A DNA stretch of 64,000 bases from Leptospira andrefontaineae (lineage in GTDB: Bacteria > Spirochaetota > Leptospiria > Leptospirales > Leptospiraceae). Made by a program: the position numbers and the translations under genes. The notes under the pieces are model-generated. The model worked only from the letters and a program-made list of their open reading frames with translations. It was not told the origin of the DNA and searched no databases. Location of the stretch: the NCBI RefSeq assembly GCF_004770105.1, contig NZ_RQEY01000026.1, positions 124,001 through 188,000 of the forward strand, given 5' to 3'. This document shows, piece after piece, positions 11,424-21,149 of this stretch. Each line of letters opens with the position of its first letter. The first letter of the stretch is position 1.

Positions 11424-12320
11424 TTAAGACGCCGCTTTTGCTTTTAATGCGATATACGAACGAGAAGCCAATTTTCTTTGTAAGATCCCTTCCATAAATG
11501 CGGAAGCTTCTAATAATTTAGAGAGATCAATACCTGTTTGGATCCCTGATTTATGGAAGAAGTAGACCAAGTCTTCAGTCGCCAAATTTCCGGATGCACC
11601 TTTTGCATAAGGACAACCTCCTAGTCCTCCTGAAGAAGAATCAAAGGATCGAATTCCTAACTCATATGATTTTTGCACATTGGAGATCGCCATTCCGTAC
11701 GTATCATGAAAATGTCCTGCAAGTTTATCTACAGGGATTTCTTTCAGAAGGACATTAAGCAATTTTTCCACTTCTGCCGGAACCGCAGTGCCGATTGTTT
11801 CTCCCAAAGAGATTTCATAAGCACCTTGGTCCAAAAGTATTTTAGAAACTTCTAAAACCTTTTTTGGATCAATTTTTCCTTCATAAGGACAATCGACTAC
11901 TGTAGAAACGTAACCTCTTACAAGTACTCCGTCTTTTTTTGCTTCCGCAAAAATTTCCTTAAATCCATCTATGGACTCTTGGATGGTCCGATTGATATTT
12001 TTTTTGGTGAATGATTCCGATGCTGCTGTGAATACCGCTACTTCTTTAAATCCGGAAGAGATTGCAGCTTGGTATCCTTTTAAATTAGGAGTGAGTGCGC
12101 TAAAATGGATATTTCCTTTCAGATCCAAGGAGGCAGAGAGTTCTTTTGCATCTCCGAGTTGGGGAATGTTTTCTTTTCTTACGAAGGAAGTTGCTTCTAT
12201 ATGTTTTAGGCCGGCTGCGACCAGCTTTTGGATATAAACTAGTTTATCCTCTGTTGGGACCTCCGACTTTTCATTTTGGAGTCCATCTCTTGGTCCTACT
12301 TCCGTAATTTTCAAACTCAT
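11424..12320 (-). CDS. mvaB: hydroxymethylglutaryl-CoA lyase
   Basis: 298 residues, the family's normal length. It splits HMG-CoA to acetyl-CoA and acetoacetate, the last step of leucine breakdown. Visible motifs: EVGPRDGLQNEK at the N-terminus (metal and substrate site), HFHDTYGMA (metal-binding His pair) and the signature loop GGLGGCPYAKGASGN with the catalytic cysteine. It leads a two-gene transcript with the TIGR02757 gene and is divergent from the ABC ATPase gene. No sign of damage. Confidence 0.92.
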   Translation of the reverse strand: MSLKITEVGPRDGLQNEKSEVPTEDKLVYIQKLVAAGLKHIEATSFVRKENIPQLGDAKELSASLDLKGNIHFSALTPNLKGYQAAISSGFKEVAVFTAASESFTKKNINRTIQESIDGFKEIFAEAKKDGVLVRGYVSTVVDCPYEGKIDPKKVLEVSKILLDQGAYEISLGETIGTAVPAEVEKLLNVLLKEIPVDKLAGHFHDTYGMAISNVQKSYELGIRSFDSSSGGLGGCPYAKGASGNLATEDLVYFFHKSGIQTGIDLSKLLEASAFMEGILQRKLASRSYIALKAKAAS

Positions 12321-12372
12321 GTCTTTAAGGGATTGGTTGTCAGAATTCTAAGCAAGCACTAAACCGGTATCC

Positions 12373-13059
12373 GTGCCCGAGAAAAAAGAAACTATCATCG
12401 TTATGGAAGAAGTTTCCCTATCTTCTTCCCAAAGAACTTACTTGTCCGAGGTAAACCTACAAGTAGAAGCAGGAGAATTTCTCGGGATTTTGGGCCGTTC
12501 CGGTTCAGGAAAGTCCACTCTATTGCGACTATTATTAGACCTTCCTATTCCTTCTTCTTGGAAAAAAACAGGAAACATTCGTATTTTCGGAAAATCCAAA
12601 AAAGAAATCCCAGCCAGATGGATCCAACCTGTTTTCCAAGATCCTGTTTTGGGTTTTAATCCAATTTGGACTTTGGAAAAAAGTTTAAGAGAACCTCTAC
12701 AATTATTCAAAGAAGAAAACTTATACGAACCTTTATTGGAAAACTGGATCCCTATTTTGGGCTTAGAAGGTAAGGATAGAAATCGTCTTCCTTCTTTTTT
12801 TTCCGGAGGAGAATTGCAAAGATTCTCTCTTCTTCGTGCACTTCTTTGCAGTCCTAAAATTTTATGTTTAGATGAAGCGACTTCCGCTTTAGATCCGATA
12901 TTGAATCATCAGGTTTTGCAGGCTCTTTTCGATCTGAATAAGAAAGAAGGAGTTACAATTCTTTGGGTAACTCATAATATTAAATCTGCAAATAAATTCT
13001 GCTCTCGTATTGTAGAGATGGAAGAGTTGAATTCTACTCCGACGGCAACCTTGAATTGA
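12373..13059 (+). CDS. orphan ABC transporter ATPase, peptide/nickel type
   Basis: 228 residues from a GTG; an ATG at 12403 is an alternative and neither has a clear ribosome-binding site. It is a complete ABC ATPase: Walker A GRSGSGKST, signature FFSGGELQRF, Walker B ILCLDEATSALD, switch His in WVTHNI. The sequence is closest in style to the Opp/Dpp/Nik ATP-binding subunits, whose C-terminal oligopeptide extension is absent here. No permease or binding protein lies next to it, so the partner must be encoded elsewhere. Confidence 0.8.
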   Translation: MPEKKETIIVMEEVSLSSSQRTYLSEVNLQVEAGEFLGILGRSGSGKSTLLRLLLDLPIPSSWKKTGNIRIFGKSKKEIPARWIQPVFQDPVLGFNPIWTLEKSLREPLQLFKEENLYEPLLENWIPILGLEGKDRNRLPSFFSGGELQRFSLLRALLCSPKILCLDEATSALDPILNHQVLQALFDLNKKEGVTILWVTHNIKSANKFCSRIVEMEELNSTPTATLN

Positions 13060-13089
13060 TTTTACTGCGATGAGTTTTCTGAAAATAAA

Positions 13090-13118
13090 AAACCCCAAGG
13101 AGAAAGTCCTTGGGGTTT
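13090..13118. terminator. bidirectional terminator
   Basis: A perfect 12-bp stem, AAACCCCAAGGA / TCCTTGGGGTTT, with a 5-base loop lies between the convergent ABC ATPase gene (+) and the gene at 13145-13768 (-). It is AT-flanked on both sides. Confidence 0.85.
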
Positions 13119-13144
13119 CAACAAAACTAGATCGAAAGAGTTTT

Positions 13145-13768
13145 TTAGAACTCTATATGATACAAGTTTTTGCGGTCTTTTTTGTCCTTATACAAAGCTA
13201 ATAGAATGTCTATCCTATAAATGGAAGAACGAAGACTTGCTTCTAACAATCTGAGAGCTTTGATCTGGTTTTCGAGAGACATCTCGTTGAGTCTGGTTAC
13301 TTCCGTTTTTTCAAAAACTTCGTGAGTAACCTCGCTCGATTTTAAATCTGTCGGTTTGAAGACGATTTTTTTATTCTCGAACATCACCTCGTAGTAGATC
13401 CTTTTACTTTCGGATGCTAGAGTGATGTCGGCTACCTTTCCGCTATTGAACTGGAAGGTTATGTACTTAAATAAGTTACTTTCATAACCGTCCTGAACTT
13501 GGAAAGGAATGTCTTCCGTGACAATGGTTTGGCGTTTCTCATACTTCGGCATCAGGACCACGAGGATATCGTGTTTGCGCTCCAAGTCTTTTAATCTTTC
13601 GTTGATGGTCGCTTCCAGACCTACGATGATTTTTTTAAGAGACTTAGTGTACTCGCTGGTTTCGTCCTGAAATACGTCCGCCTCATTGACCTTTTGTTTT
13701 TGTTGGGCCAATAACGGAACGAAGAAGAAGAGGGTCGCCAAAGCGAAAAGCCTGGTTTGGTTTTTCAT
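13145..13768 (-). CDS. exported protein of unknown function
   Basis: 207 residues with a clear signal peptide (MKNQTRLFALATLFFFVPLLAQ, cleavage probably near residue 22). The mature part is charged and probably helical at both ends, with a beta-rich middle (YESNLFKYITFQFNSGKVADITL). No catalytic motif or known family is recognised. It follows the TPR gene on the same strand by 63 bases and may be co-transcribed. A periplasmic location is inferred. Confidence 0.65.
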   Translation of the reverse strand: MKNQTRLFALATLFFFVPLLAQQKQKVNEADVFQDETSEYTKSLKKIIVGLEATINERLKDLERKHDILVVLMPKYEKRQTIVTEDIPFQVQDGYESNLFKYITFQFNSGKVADITLASESKRIYYEVMFENKKIVFKPTDLKSSEVTHEVFEKTEVTRLNEMSLENQIKALRLLEASLRSSIYRIDILLALYKDKKDRKNLYHIEF

Positions 13769-13831
13769 TGGATCCTCCGTCCGTAAGATTGGACGGATTA
13801 TTTTGATTTGCCAAGTCTTTTTCGGGTTTGG

Positions 13832-14893
13832 CTATTGCCCTTCCTTCTCTGCTTCCTCGTCCGCGGCCTTGATCTCCGCGAATCTTTTAGCCAGGTCCCT
13901 TCTTCTTTCTATAATTTTAAGTGAGAATTCAGTAAAGAAAGGGTCATTAGGGAACTTTAATAACTCGTCATATTCTTTTGCAGCCGTGACATAATCGCCG
14001 ATCTTGCTTGCAGTCTCCGCGAAATAAAAATGGAATTTTTTATTATAAGGCCTCTTCTTCCCTTGGTCATCGTATAGGTCCGTGTTCCTGAAGATCTTAT
14101 AGGCGTAGTAATCCCGGCCTCCCATGATCTCCAGACGAGCGAGTCCGAGTTTGGCATCAGGGCTATTCTGGTCTATGGTTAATGCTTTTTTAATATAAAT
14201 CTGGGCTCTATTCTTAAGGTCCGTTCTGATATAATGTTCTGCGAGAAGTACAAGAGCCTCTGTTTGGAACTGATTCAACTCGACCGCTTTTTTATAATAT
14301 ATGACTGCTTGTATTTGTTCGTTCAAAAGTTCGTAAAGAACTCCCAAATGCATATAAGTTCTGTAGTATTTTGGGACTTCTGCGATCGCATATTCGTATT
14401 GAAAGATTGCCTTCTGGTATTTTTTTTCTATATGGTATGCCCTGCCTAGGTTGTATCTAAAAGCGAAGAAGGAAGGATCAAATCTCATTCCTGCTTCCAG
14501 CATGGAGATAGCCTTTTCTCTCTTTTTAGGATCCGCAGTTTGTAGTAATGCTACCGCTTCGTCATTGAAGATCCCGCTATTTGTGATCTGTTTTCCTTCG
14601 TATTCAAAACTTGCTTTGGATGGGGGAGGGGCACCTTTCCAATGTCTGCCTGCCGCAACTATAAAGTCCTGTTCCGAACGGGCCAGGCTTCCGTCTTGAT
14701 AAAACTCAGGATCTAAAAAATCATTCTCTCCCCAGAGTATACCTGCGTATTCGGAGTCTCCTATCTTGAATTGTGCATACACAATATTGGGGAATATCAA
14801 GAATAAGAATATGTAGAGTGACTTGGCAAAATTTAAGCCTTGTAAATACTCTTTTAAAAGGGAAATTGTCCTCATTGGTCCCATCACAAACAT
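13832..14893 (-). CDS. exported TPR-repeat protein
   Basis: 353 residues. An N-terminal signal peptide of about 40 residues ends in FPNIVYAQ. Residues 110-260 carry several tetratricopeptide repeats (for example [42 protein letters not shown]), a protein-docking scaffold. Start options are 14893, 14884 and 14875; the last has GGGA a few bases upstream. Its 5' end lies opposite the ccmA start, so the two divergent genes overlap or nearly touch. A role in cytochrome or envelope assembly is possible from context only. Confidence 0.75.
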   Translation of the reverse strand: MFVMGPMRTISLLKEYLQGLNFAKSLYIFLFLIFPNIVYAQFKIGDSEYAGILWGENDFLDPEFYQDGSLARSEQDFIVAAGRHWKGAPPPSKASFEYEGKQITNSGIFNDEAVALLQTADPKKREKAISMLEAGMRFDPSFFAFRYNLGRAYHIEKKYQKAIFQYEYAIAEVPKYYRTYMHLGVLYELLNEQIQAVIYYKKAVELNQFQTEALVLLAEHYIRTDLKNRAQIYIKKALTIDQNSPDAKLGLARLEIMGGRDYYAYKIFRNTDLYDDQGKKRPYNKKFHFYFAETASKIGDYVTAAKEYDELLKFPNDPFFTEFSLKIIERRRDLAKRFAEIKAADEEAEKEGQ

Positions 14894-15498
14894 CGATTCC
14901 AGTATTGGAATGTTCCGGCCTATCGTACAGTATCGGACGAAAATCGGTTTTAAAGAACGTTTCCTTCTCCGTTTTTCCGAATGAGATTTTATTTGTGAGA
15001 GGAATGAACGGTTCCGGAAAGACTACATTACTCAAGTCCATTCTGCAACACGATAAATTCAAGGACCAGATCAAATTCCCTTCTTCCAAATCCGCTAAAC
15101 TTTCTTACCTGGGCCATGATCTGGGTTTATATACTACTCTTAGTTTGGAAGAAAATCTGGAATATTTCAGAGGTATCGCGGGAGACTGCCGCCCGGAAGA
15201 TCAGATCATTTCTTGGTTAAAAGATTTTCGTCTTTGGCAAAGAAGAAAAGATCCTGTTTCTTCTTTTTCTCGAGGAATGAAACAGAAGGCCGCGTTAGTA
15301 CGTGCTCTTTTGCCTAACGTAGATCTTTATCTTTTAGATGAGCCTCTAACTGCTTTAGACAGCGAGGGGGAATCCAAGGCAAGATCGGTTTTGGAGAATG
15401 TATTGGATTCTTCTTCTATCATTCTGGTGACTCACGATCCTAATTTTAGGTTAAATGCGAAGTCTAGACTTTTGGAATTGGGAGAAAATTCCAAATGA
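14875..15498 (+). CDS. ccmA: haem exporter ATP-binding protein CcmA
   Basis: 207 residues from the TTG at 14875, which has AAAGGGAA about 10 bases upstream; there is no nearby ATG, and the frame open to 14773 adds sequence unlike any ATPase. Motifs: Walker [11 protein letters not shown], signature [18 protein letters not shown], Walker [13 protein letters not shown], switch His LVTHD. The length fits CcmA, the ATPase that with CcmB drives release of haem-loaded CcmE during c-type cytochrome maturation. It overlaps ccmB by four bases. No other ccm genes are seen in the window. Confidence 0.85.
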   Translation: MVPSQTSIPVLECSGLSYSIGRKSVLKNVSFSVFPNEILFVRGMNGSGKTTLLKSILQHDKFKDQIKFPSSKSAKLSYLGHDLGLYTTLSLEENLEYFRGIAGDCRPEDQIISWLKDFRLWQRRKDPVSSFSRGMKQKAALVRALLPNVDLYLLDEPLTALDSEGESKARSVLENVLDSSSIILVTHDPNFRLNAKSRLLELGENSK

Positions 15499-16163
15499 AA
15501 GCGATTTTATCTCTGATCCGAAAAGAGTTCCGACTTTTAGGAAAAGCAAGTAATGGGATCTTATCCTTACTCGTTTTAGTTTCTGCGATGGTATTTTTAT
15601 TCCATTATGCTTTGGAAAGAAACGGCAAAATAGATATAGTTGCTCTCATCGGATTAAAATGGGCCATTTTATTTGTCGCCTCATTCGTATTAGTTGGTCA
15701 GTTCACTTGGGAAGAAAGAGAAGCGGGTGGCGGAACTGCGAGTAGGCTTTTTATCTCTCCTTGGGTTTTATATTTTTCTAAATCGATTTTAGTATTTATC
15801 GCCTTATCTGCGGCCGCAATTTATTTGATGGGACTTTTTGCTCTCATGTTCTCCGCATTTCCTGCAGACGTAAACGAGTTCGGAAGACAAATTGTATTCT
15901 TCTTCCCCGGGTTATTGTGCCTTTCCTTTTTGGGAGTTTGTCTTTCGCATATCAGTTTGTCTTCTCGCCTGAAAGAGATACTTCTCCCTTTATTACTCGT
16001 GCCTCTTTCCATTCCTGTATTTTTATATGGAATGGAAGCGGAGAGAAAATTTATCTCCCAACCTTTTTCTGCCTTGGTCGGTTCATTTGTTCTAATTTTG
16101 GCATTTGCTTTTTTTTACGGTTCTATGGGTGCACTTCTGGTAGAAATGACTTCCGACGAATAG
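15495..16163 (+). CDS. ccmB: haem exporter membrane protein CcmB
   Basis: 222 residues with six predicted membrane segments, the usual CcmB size. The characteristic N-terminal part ([10 protein letters not shown], then [21 protein letters not shown]) is present. It pairs with CcmA in the inner membrane. Start ATG overlaps the ccmA stop (ATGA), indicating translational coupling; 46 bases separate it from ccmC. Confidence 0.85.
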   Translation: MKAILSLIRKEFRLLGKASNGILSLLVLVSAMVFLFHYALERNGKIDIVALIGLKWAILFVASFVLVGQFTWEEREAGGGTASRLFISPWVLYFSKSILVFIALSAAAIYLMGLFALMFSAFPADVNEFGRQIVFFFPGLLCLSFLGVCLSHISLSSRLKEILLPLLLVPLSIPVFLYGMEAERKFISQPFSALVGSFVLILAFAFFYGSMGALLVEMTSDE

Positions 16164-16209
16164 GATTCTTGTTGATACAATTTGCGGATACCTGCACACT
16201 TCCAAGCGT

Positions 16210-16893
16210 ATGAATATTCGCCTCCTGCATCCCGCCTGGGACTGGATACTCTCCCTTTTGTTTTTATCGATTTTTCCATTGGCAGTGCTTCTGGGTTTAT
16301 ACTACCCGAATGTGATCTTAGAGCAGGGGATCTCTCACAGGATTTTTTATTTTCATGTGCCTGTCGCATGGGTAGCGTTGTATGGTCCCGGAATTTCTTC
16401 CATTTGTGCGGTTGCATATTTGGTAACTAAAAATAGGACCTGGGATACACTTTCACTTTCTGCAAACAAGATCTCTCTTCTGTTTGCGATCGGTGTTTTA
16501 TTTTCAGGACCAATCTGGGCATACCTTGCTTGGGGAACTCCTTGGGATACAACTGATGCTCGTTTAAATTCTTTTTTCGTTTTGGTCCTCAGTCTTGTGG
16601 CTTATTTCCTATTGAGGTTTTTAGTCCTGGACCAAACTAAAAAGTATATCTTCTCCGCTTTTTTAAGTTTATTCTGTAGTGTGAATGCTGTCTTAACCTG
16701 GGGAGCAATTCGTTGGATGGATAATCCTGGAAATCATCCTTCTTCCGTACTGGGGAAAAAAGGAATGGATCCTGATATGAGGATCTCTTTTTGGTTTGGG
16801 ATTTTGGCCTATCACCTACTATTTTTGATCTTATACAGGATAGTGTATCGTTTGGATAAGATCAAAGCGGTGAGAGAAGAATTGTTGGATTGA
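16210..16893 (+). CDS. ccmC: haem-handling protein CcmC
   Basis: 227 residues with six membrane segments. The haem-binding tryptophan-rich loop reads [17 protein letters not shown], a variant of the CcmC/CcsA WG-x-W-x-D-x-R motif. Conserved histidines are seen in [11 protein letters not shown] and NHPSS. It passes haem to the chaperone CcmE. The alternative, a CcsA-type ligase, is unlikely given its size and the position after ccmAB. Confidence 0.85.
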   Translation: MNIRLLHPAWDWILSLLFLSIFPLAVLLGLYYPNVILEQGISHRIFYFHVPVAWVALYGPGISSICAVAYLVTKNRTWDTLSLSANKISLLFAIGVLFSGPIWAYLAWGTPWDTTDARLNSFFVLVLSLVAYFLLRFLVLDQTKKYIFSAFLSLFCSVNAVLTWGAIRWMDNPGNHPSSVLGKKGMDPDMRISFWFGILAYHLLFLILYRIVYRLDKIKAVREELLD

Positions 16894-16945
16894 AAAATTC
16901 ACTCAATTTTATAAAATACGAATTTTGTAATGATAGGAACGGATC

Positions 16946-18094
16946 GTGGATAGAGAGAAGCAAGAGGGCCAATTGAATTATTCCGACTATTCTATCCTCG
17001 CGGTGGATGATTCGGATATCAATCTTAAACTTTTAGTTCATACTTTAAAACCTCTGGGTTTCCAAGTTTTAACGGCGATGAATACGGAAGAGGCGCGTGC
17101 ACTTCTTGCTACCAATCAAGTGGACGTACTGCTTTTAGATGTGAGTATGCCCGGCCAGGATGGATTTTCTTTCTGTAAGGAACTCAGAGAGATAGATAGA
17201 TTCAATCTTCTACCTATTTTATTCATCACTGCTTATAATAGGGAATTGGGATTCGACGAGGCGATCACTCACGGTGGAGACGACTTTCTTCATAAACCTT
17301 TCCAACCTAAAGAATTGGTCGCAAAGATCAGAGCATTTATCCGTATCAAAAATCTTCAGGACGAACTTTTACACCAAAAGAAAAAGTACGAAAAAGAATT
17401 GGTGATGGCGAGAAGAGTTCAACAAGAACTTGTGCCTGAAAAACAATTGGAGTGGAACGGCTTCAGTGTGAACTCAGTCTTCCATCCTTTGATGCAGATT
17501 GGCGGGGATTTTATAGACGCATGGATAGAAGAAGATAAACTTCATGTGTTTATTGCGGATTGTTCCGGTCACGGTCCTTCTGCGGCGCTTCTTTCCGCGA
17601 TGGTCAAGATGCAGGTTTCCAATTTAGGAAGAAGTAATACTCTTATTGAAAAAGTAAAAACTCTACGCCAACAATTGGAAAAAATCCTACCGGAAGATTT
17701 TTCCATCACATTCTTCTACGGTATCCTAGATAAAAAAGGGAATTTTGAATACGCAAATGGAGGTCATCCACCTCCGCTATTGTACAATAAAGGTAACGTC
17801 GAAGAATTGCCTGGTATGGGACCTCTTATCATTCCAATCGAGCTTGGGACAGAAGACGAGTTTAGATCTGTAGTCTTGGAAAAAGGTGTTTCTCTATTAC
17901 TTTACACAGACGGGGCCACTGAAATAACGGATGAGAACTATAATATTTTGGGCGAAGAAAGTCTGAAGAAGATCCTGAAAGAAGCCGTGGAATCCAAAGA
18001 AGATATACTCAATTTCTCTTTGGAAAAGATATTGGCGCATTCAGGGAACATGACCCACGACGATGATATCGCTCTCATGGTTATCCAAGGATGA
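16946..18094 (+). CDS. response regulator with PP2C/SpoIIE phosphatase output
   Basis: 382 residues from a GTG. Residues 14-130 are a receiver domain: acidic pair DD at 21-22, phosphorylatable Asp65 in LLLDVSMPG, and KPF near the end. A coiled linker ([16 protein letters not shown]) leads to a SpoIIE-type PP2C domain with [36 protein letters not shown] and [10 protein letters not shown], which together supply the metal-binding aspartates. Such RsbU-like proteins dephosphorylate anti-sigma-factor antagonists. No partner genes adjoin. It overlaps purC by four bases, an odd coupling of signalling and purine genes. Confidence 0.88.
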   Translation: MDREKQEGQLNYSDYSILAVDDSDINLKLLVHTLKPLGFQVLTAMNTEEARALLATNQVDVLLLDVSMPGQDGFSFCKELREIDRFNLLPILFITAYNRELGFDEAITHGGDDFLHKPFQPKELVAKIRAFIRIKNLQDELLHQKKKYEKELVMARRVQQELVPEKQLEWNGFSVNSVFHPLMQIGGDFIDAWIEEDKLHVFIADCSGHGPSAALLSAMVKMQVSNLGRSNTLIEKVKTLRQQLEKILPEDFSITFFYGILDKKGNFEYANGGHPPPLLYNKGNVEELPGMGPLIIPIELGTEDEFRSVVLEKGVSLLLYTDGATEITDENYNILGEESLKKILKEAVESKEDILNFSLEKILAHSGNMTHDDDIALMVIQG

Positions 18095-18960
18095 GTGAAC
18101 TCCCAAAACCTTCTTATATTGGCAAAGTCAGAGACGTATACGATTTAGGAAATTCCCTGATATTATCTTCTACAGATAGGGTCTCCGCATTCGATGTGGT
18201 GTTTCGCCAGATTGTTCCCGGCAAAGGAAAAGTTTTAAATAAGATCTCAGCAGAATGGTTCTCTTACTTTAAGGACATTCCGAATCATATCATTGAGACT
18301 GATGTTTCCAAATTCCCTTCTCCGTATAAAGATCATCCGGATCTAAAGGATCGTTCTGTTCTTGTTAAAAAATGCAAACGGATCGACTTCGAATGTGTGG
18401 TTCGCGGTTATCTTTCCGGTTCCGGTTGGAAAGAATACAAACAAGATGGCACCCTTGCTTTTAAAAAACTTCCTCCAGGTTTGAAAGAATCCGAAATATT
18501 ACCAGAACCAAGTTTTACTCCTGCAATCAAAAACGATACAGGCCACGACGAGAACATCTCTGAAGAAAGAATGAAAAATGAGATCGGGTCCGAACTCTTC
18601 TCTATTTTGAAGGAAAAATCGATTTCCCTTTATACCAGGGCCTCTGAACTGGTAGCTGGGGCCGGGATTTTGCTCTGCGATACCAAATTCGAATTCGGAA
18701 TTTCGGATGATAAGGTCATCCTGATCGACGAGATTTTGACTCCGGATTCTTCTCGGTACTGGGCGCAAGAATCTTATGTTATCGGGACCACTCCGCCCAG
18801 CATGGACAAACAGATCTTAAGGAATTATCTGGAAAAATCCGGTTGGAATAAAGTTCCTCCGGCGCCGGATCTACCGGAAAGTCTGATTGTGGAATTGCAA
18901 GCGGCATATAAGGAAATACAGGACCGACTATTAAAATGTTTATCGCAAGAATCAATGTAA
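18091..18960 (+). CDS. purC: SAICAR synthetase
   Basis: 289 residues, the long bacterial form. It joins aspartate to CAIR in purine synthesis. Motifs: [11 protein letters not shown] nucleotide loop, [10 protein letters not shown], the substrate loop [17 protein letters not shown], and [14 protein letters not shown]. The start overlaps the preceding phosphatase gene (ATGA) and its 3' end overlaps purS by 25 bases, so the purCSQ block is tightly coupled. Confidence 0.93.
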   Translation: MSELPKPSYIGKVRDVYDLGNSLILSSTDRVSAFDVVFRQIVPGKGKVLNKISAEWFSYFKDIPNHIIETDVSKFPSPYKDHPDLKDRSVLVKKCKRIDFECVVRGYLSGSGWKEYKQDGTLAFKKLPPGLKESEILPEPSFTPAIKNDTGHDENISEERMKNEIGSELFSILKEKSISLYTRASELVAGAGILLCDTKFEFGISDDKVILIDEILTPDSSRYWAQESYVIGTTPPSMDKQILRNYLEKSGWNKVPPAPDLPESLIVELQAAYKEIQDRLLKCLSQESM

Positions 18961-19184
18961 CTCTAAAAGAATCAGTTCTCGATCCTCAAGGGAACACAGT
19001 AAAATCCACTCTACAAGAACTGGGCGAAAAATCCGTTCAAGATGTTCGAGTTGGAAAATATATCGAGGTTAAATTGGATTCTCCGGATCTGGAAACTGCA
19101 AAGAAGACAGTGGCTAATCTCTGCGAAAAACTTTTAGTAAATCATGTGATTGAAACTTATCGTTCGGAGATCGTAACGGAATGA
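18936..19184 (+). CDS. purS: FGAM synthetase subunit PurS
   Basis: 82 residues, typical of PurS, the small subunit that bridges PurQ and PurL. The beta-alpha-beta pattern is standard: [19 protein letters not shown] opening, then [16 protein letters not shown] and a final [13 protein letters not shown]. It overlaps purC by 25 bases and purQ by four. The small PurL subunit gene is not in the window. Confidence 0.92.
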   Translation: MFIARINVTLKESVLDPQGNTVKSTLQELGEKSVQDVRVGKYIEVKLDSPDLETAKKTVANLCEKLLVNHVIETYRSEIVTE

Positions 19185-19840
19185 AAGCAGCGGTAGTCAC
19201 TTTTCCAGGCTCAAATTGTGATAATGATATCGTAAGAGTTCTTTCAGAATTCTATTCTGCGAAAGTAGACAAGGTCTGGCATAAAGACCAATTCTCTGAA
19301 AAATACGATCTGGTTATTCTTCCAGGAGGATTTTCCTACGGAGATTATTTAAGATCAGGCGCAATGGCTCCTTTTTCCCCTGTAATGAAATCGGTAAAAG
19401 AACATACTGATCGTGGTGGAAAACTATTCGGGATCTGCAATGGATTCCAAATTTTAGCGGAAGCAGGTTACCTTCCGGGTGCATTAATACGTAATAGAAA
19501 TCTAAAGTATGTCTGCAGGACCATCGGTCTTAAAAAAGCTTCTAACTCAAATAAGATCAGCGGTAGTTTGGCTGACGATCAGATCTTAAGAGTTCCAGTA
19601 GCTCATGGGGACGGGTGTTATTTTGCTTCTGCTGATATTCGCAAACAATTGAAGGAAGAAGGTCGGATCCTTTTCCTTTATGCGGGAGATAATCCGAATG
19701 GAAGTTTGGATGATATCGCAGGGATCTGTTCTTCTGATTTCAAAGTGGCAGGTATGATGCCTCACCCTGAAAGAGCGATGAATCCGATTACTGGAGAAAT
19801 GGACGGCAAAACCGTTTTAGATCTTCTGATCGCTTCTTAA
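19181..19840 (+). CDS. purQ: FGAM synthetase glutaminase subunit PurQ
   Basis: 219 residues. Class I glutamine amidotransferase giving ammonia to PurL. Motifs: [25 protein letters not shown], the nucleophile elbow [10 protein letters not shown] with the catalytic Cys, and the catalytic pair in MMPHPERAM. It is coupled to purS by a four-base overlap and is the last gene of the block. Confidence 0.94.
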   Translation: MKAAVVTFPGSNCDNDIVRVLSEFYSAKVDKVWHKDQFSEKYDLVILPGGFSYGDYLRSGAMAPFSPVMKSVKEHTDRGGKLFGICNGFQILAEAGYLPGALIRNRNLKYVCRTIGLKKASNSNKISGSLADDQILRVPVAHGDGCYFASADIRKQLKEEGRILFLYAGDNPNGSLDDIAGICSSDFKVAGMMPHPERAMNPITGEMDGKTVLDLLIAS

Positions 19841-19857
19841 TTTATTTTTAGAAATTT

Positions 19858-19955
19858 TTTCACGCTAAGGCACGAAGTTTAGAAGGTTTCTGTATATAAA
19901 AGCAGAGCTCCCTTAAAAAATAATAAACCTTTTCCCCTTAGCGACTTTGCGTGAA
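19858..19955. repeat. degenerate inverted repeat between convergent genes
   Basis: TTTCACGCTAAGGCACGAAG near 19858 and CTTAGCGACTTTGCGTGAAAG near 19937-19957 are imperfect inverted copies (13 of 17 core positions match after reverse-complementing, 8 in a row at the outer end). It lies between purQ (+) and the gene at 19960 (-), with about 60 bp between arms. It may act as a terminator hairpin or be a dispersed repeat. Confidence 0.5.
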
Positions 19956-19959
19956 AGTC

Positions 19960-20925
19960 CTAAGTTCCCTGTATTTTCTCCAAAATGGAAATCCCGTTTA
20001 AAATCTTATCCTTCTTTGTTTTGGTCTTGATCCAGCCTGAAACGGTATATAATGTTTTTATAAATTTCTCTTTCCCGAAGTTTTTGGGACGAAGGAAACT
20101 CGCCTCTACTTCGGGTTCTAACTCTAATTCCAGTTTGGAATTTTGATCTTTTAGGATCTTCTTCTTTCCTTGGTTCGACCAGACTGGTTCGCCAAAGTTT
20201 AGGACTTCTCCATTTGTCCAAACTAAGATCTCATCTTCCAAATAAAGATGAACCTTCTTCTTTGCAGAAATATTCAGATAAATCCGATTTTCCAAGGGGA
20301 AAGCTTCGGAGCTGTACCCCTTAAAAACCGTATAAGACAAGAGTCCGTTTTCCAAAGAAACGGATAGATCGTTCCAAGAGAGTTGGCCTTCTACCTTTAG
20401 GTCAGGGGAATGATTTTTAAAAATCCAATCTTTGCCGGAAGGAGAAATTTGAGTGAACCAGTTGCCTTTATTCTTATCTCCGGTGTATGCGAGTGCATCC
20501 AATTGAAAGTTTAGATTTTTTTCCCAGATGGCAGAATGTGTATAACCTTGGCGGATATTATCATCTAATCTGAAATTGAATCTTTTGTCCGATTTTGTAA
20601 AACTCCAATAGCCGTTCTTGAAACTTCCTTGGTGGATAAAAGAAGAAGTTCCATTCTCTAAAAGAGAGCTCTCTTGCAAATTTCCAGTTTCTCGATTCCA
20701 GAGAAGTAGATTTGCGCCGGATTTGAATTTGGTCGCATAGATCCTAAGTTCTAAAAAGACTTTTTCACCTAGTATATCTACGAGAACTGAATCTACAGAT
20801 CTGAATTTGGAGAAGATTCCCGCGTCGTATTCTTTGGAATTATCGATCTGCACAGGACCGAAATATTTTCCAAACAAAGGTTCTAATGTAGAAGGATGAA
20901 GAATGGAGCCTAAATGTTCTTTCAT
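19960..20925 (-). CDS. conserved protein of unknown function
   Basis: 321 residues, soluble, no signal peptide or membrane segment. It is rich in beta-strand-forming and aromatic residues (GYWSFTKSDKRFNFRLDDN, YTHSAIWEKNLNF), suggesting a beta-sandwich or lipocalin-like fold. A distant resemblance to DUF2804 proteins is my best guess and is not secure. It stands alone, convergent with purQ and divergent from the EAL gene. Confidence 0.55.
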   Translation of the reverse strand: MKEHLGSILHPSTLEPLFGKYFGPVQIDNSKEYDAGIFSKFRSVDSVLVDILGEKVFLELRIYATKFKSGANLLLWNRETGNLQESSLLENGTSSFIHQGSFKNGYWSFTKSDKRFNFRLDDNIRQGYTHSAIWEKNLNFQLDALAYTGDKNKGNWFTQISPSGKDWIFKNHSPDLKVEGQLSWNDLSVSLENGLLSYTVFKGYSSEAFPLENRIYLNISAKKKVHLYLEDEILVWTNGEVLNFGEPVWSNQGKKKILKDQNSKLELELEPEVEASFLRPKNFGKEKFIKTLYTVSGWIKTKTKKDKILNGISILEKIQGT

Positions 20926-20941
20926 TGAATGTTCATCTAAT

Positions 20942-20962
20942 GGCGATTAGTCGCCTTTTTTT
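20942..20962 (+). terminator. small hairpin with T run
   Basis: GGCGA-ttag-TCGCC followed by seven T. It is short (5-bp stem). It points along the + strand in the divergent spacer before the EAL gene, so it may insulate that gene from upstream antisense transcription. Confidence 0.4.
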
Positions 20963-21149
20963 CTCTGATAAAAAACCCGACTAAGACGGGGCTTTGTTAC
21001 AAAAGAAAACAAATAATTTGCCATAATGTAGGAAAAGAATAAGAAAAAAAGGGGAATTTTCCAAGCTTTCGTCTTCATTCCTAACGCCGTTTCAGGGAAA
21101 TATGCTTGTGTGTATACTTCAACCGGATTCTAGTAGTGAAGGAATCTGC

